From Neptuniibacter sp. (GTDB taxonomy: Bacteria > Pseudomonadota > Gammaproteobacteria > Pseudomonadales > Balneatricaceae): DNA of 6,528 nt. The stretch is from contig JAIBDV010000175.1 of the NCBI GenBank assembly GCA_024686055.1, forward strand, positions 1 to 6,528. The letters run 5' to 3'. Both the position numbers and the translations under genes were made by a program. This document shows positions 5,631-6,528 of this stretch, one piece after another. The notes beneath the pieces are model-generated. The model was not told the origin of the DNA. It saw only the letters and a list, made by a program, of their open reading frames with translations, and did not search any database. Numbering within the stretch: position 1 is the stretch's first letter; each line of letters opens with the position of its first letter.

Positions 5631-5880
5631 AATAACCTTCAAGAAGTCGGTTGCTAAAGACTTCCGCAATATACCGAAACAGGACATTCAGCGTATTCTG
5701 AAACGTATTGATGTGCTGGCTGAAAATCCAAGAGCAGAAGGTTGTATCAAGCTAACGGGTCAAGAAAGCTACCGTGTGAGGCAAGGCTTGTATAGAATCG
5801 TTTATGAAATAAGAGATGATGTATTGGTTGTCAATGTTGTGAAGGTCGGCCATCGTTCTGCGATATATAAAAGCAACTAA
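5617..5880 (+). CDS. RelE/ParE-family toxin
   Basis: An 87-residue basic toxin of the RelE/ParE superfamily. RelE-type members cut mRNA in the ribosomal A site; ParE-type members poison gyrase. Family marks are YKITFKKSVAKDFRNIP (4-20), helix DIQRILKRIDVLAENP (23-38), then the beta sheet with KLTGQESYRVRQGLYRIVYEI (45-65) and VVKVGHRSAIYK (74-85). Lys45, Arg53, Arg55, Arg60, Arg80 and Tyr84 are positioned as in RelE-like ribonucleases, which favours mRNA cleavage over gyrase poisoning. This is inference. It overlaps the antitoxin by 14 bases in another frame and has only a weak ribosome site (GAAG), so its translation is likely coupled. The frame is intact, so the module may be active. Confidence 0.9.
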   Translation: MEKYKITFKKSVAKDFRNIPKQDIQRILKRIDVLAENPRAEGCIKLTGQESYRVRQGLYRIVYEIRDDVLVVNVVKVGHRSAIYKSN

Positions 5881-5941
5881 TCGGGTAGCCAGAGGTGTCT
5901 AGCCTCCAGCCCCACACCCTGCATACTGGTCCGCACAGGGC

Positions 5942-5963
5942 GCTTCACTCAGGGCAGTGAAGC
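5942..5963. terminator. Hairpin between the toxin gene and the convergent small gene
   Basis: GCTTCACT / AGTGAAGC forms a perfect 8-bp stem with a 6-base loop, 61 bases after the toxin stop and 56 bases beyond the end of the leftward small frame. The position between convergent units suits a bidirectional transcription barrier. No T-run follows on either strand, so the terminator call is weak. It could be a simple palindromic repeat. Confidence 0.4.
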
Positions 5964-6019
5964 TTGACGACGCCTGCTCCAATGATCCGGATCGACGCAG
6001 AGCGGATAGCAATTAGCGA

Positions 6020-6233
6020 TCAGGTATCAGCGCCTGTACCGCCCTTCTCACGTCCAGCTAACCACTCTTTTCCCTGCTGAGTGATCAGATACGCCTGTGC
6101 CAGGTGGTTGACCACACCTTTGTGAACATATCCGATCAGTCCTTCAGTACACATCTTATTCAGGTGCGTTGTTTTCAATGCCACCATACCTCGCCCCAGC
6201 AGATCAGCCAGATTCCCAGTCTTGAATTGTCAT
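6020..6233 (-). pseudogene. Small winged-helix-like protein, apparently frameshifted
   Basis: From ATG 6187 an open frame encodes 55 residues (MVALKTTHLNKMCTEGLIGYV, then VNHLAQAYLITQQGKEWLAG and a short polar tail). It looks like the second half of a winged helix: a recognition-helix-like TTHLNKMCTEGLI, then a beta hairpin ending in ITQQGKEWL. Reading upstream in the same frame gives TGNLADLLGRG, the expected preceding helix, but no start before TGA. A good start lies one base out of frame: ATG 6233, preceded by AGGAGAGGGG, reads MTIQDWESG and then stops. Removing one base from the CCC run at 6215-6217 joins both into a 70-residue protein beginning MTIQDWNLADLLGRG. A frameshift mutation or a sequencing error is therefore likely; a short functional 55-residue product is the alternative. 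I do not recognise the family by name. Confidence 0.5.
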
Positions 6234-6256
6234 TATCTATACCCCTCTCCTGTCTA

Positions 6257-6270
6257 CTGTCCATGGACAG
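6257..6270. promoter_or_regulatory. Perfect 14-bp palindrome upstream of the small winged-helix gene
   Basis: CTGTCCATGGACAG is a perfect palindrome lying 23 bases upstream of the candidate ATG at 6233 (leftward) and just beyond its AGGAGAGGGG ribosome site. Its place near the expected transcript start and its symmetry suggest an operator for a dimeric repressor, possibly the small winged-helix protein itself. No clear -10/-35 pair was found beside it. Confidence 0.45.
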
Positions 6271-6528
6271 AGGACATGCTTAATCAGGTATATTGAAAAA
6301 TATTAAGACAAAGGTTTCTGAAGCGGGTAGCGGTATTCGCAGAATGCTTATCTATCCCTGGCCGCACTGAAATCATGCTGCTCGAGTCAAAGCACCTGAT
6401 GCAACGGCGACCCTTCTGCTAACACCCCACCCCCAATGTCCAGCCAGCAAAAAACCCGGTCACCTGAACAGATTTAGCTATCCGGCGGTTTCGGGTGCTT
6501 TCTTCAATAATTCCCGCTATCGAATACA
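6271..6528. other. Right-end region with no recognised gene
   Basis: No credible reading frame is seen on either strand. An AT-rich stretch at 6281-6310 could be part of the leftward promoter. Near the end, ACCCG (6454-6458) and CGGGT (6492-6496) could pair across a long loop, with an A-run on the left that becomes a T-run on the minus strand. This is a possible terminator for a leftward gene beyond the window, but the stem is short and I would not rely on it. Confidence 0.3.

Overview
The window reads as a chromosomal segment of a gammaproteobacterium, probably marine and of the Oceanospirillales/Pseudomonas-like kind. The evidence is protein similarity recalled from family knowledge: the PtsP tail, an OccR/NocR-type LysR regulator, an ArgR/GbdR-type GlxA-AraC regulator and an AstC aminotransferase all resemble gammaproteobacterial proteins. 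Genus cannot be fixed from the sequence alone.

Layout, left to right. The 3' end of ptsP (nitrogen-PTS enzyme I) runs rightward. It meets a small histidine-rich unknown gene running leftward, and a pair of REP-like palindromes lies between them. That small gene is divergent from a LysR regulator (1035-1964, +). The LysR gene converges on a GlxA/AraC regulator (2530-3576, -) across 565 bp of non-coding DNA. The GlxA regulator is divergent from astC (3951-5159, +), which ends at a strong intrinsic terminator (5206-5231). A RelE/ParE-type toxin-antitoxin pair of lower GC follows (5397-5880). The last 650 bases hold a hairpin, a small leftward winged-helix-like gene that looks frameshifted, a perfect 14-bp palindrome, and unassigned sequence.

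The middle of the window has an arginine/ornithine flavour. The LysR protein resembles opine/arginine-responsive regulators, the GlxA protein resembles the arginine regulator ArgR of pseudomonads, and AstC is the succinylornithine/acetylornithine aminotransferase of arginine catabolism. The enzyme frame is interrupted by a single in-frame TAG at codon 189, exactly where the family has the conserved Glu of its EPIQGEGG motif. All downstream residues, including the PLP lysine, remain in frame. This is a recent nonsense mutation, a sequencing error, or (least likely) a recoded codon.

The most unexplained structure is the 565-bp gap between the two convergent regulators. It contains two diverged direct copies of a roughly 210-bp unit at a constant offset of 292 bp. 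It also has a same-strand series of CTGTGNATA motifs, three of which match the DnaA-box consensus TTATNCACA on the other strand, and a raised density of GATC. No promoter is required there by gene orientation, so a DnaA-titration, origin-like or other protein-array role deserves testing.
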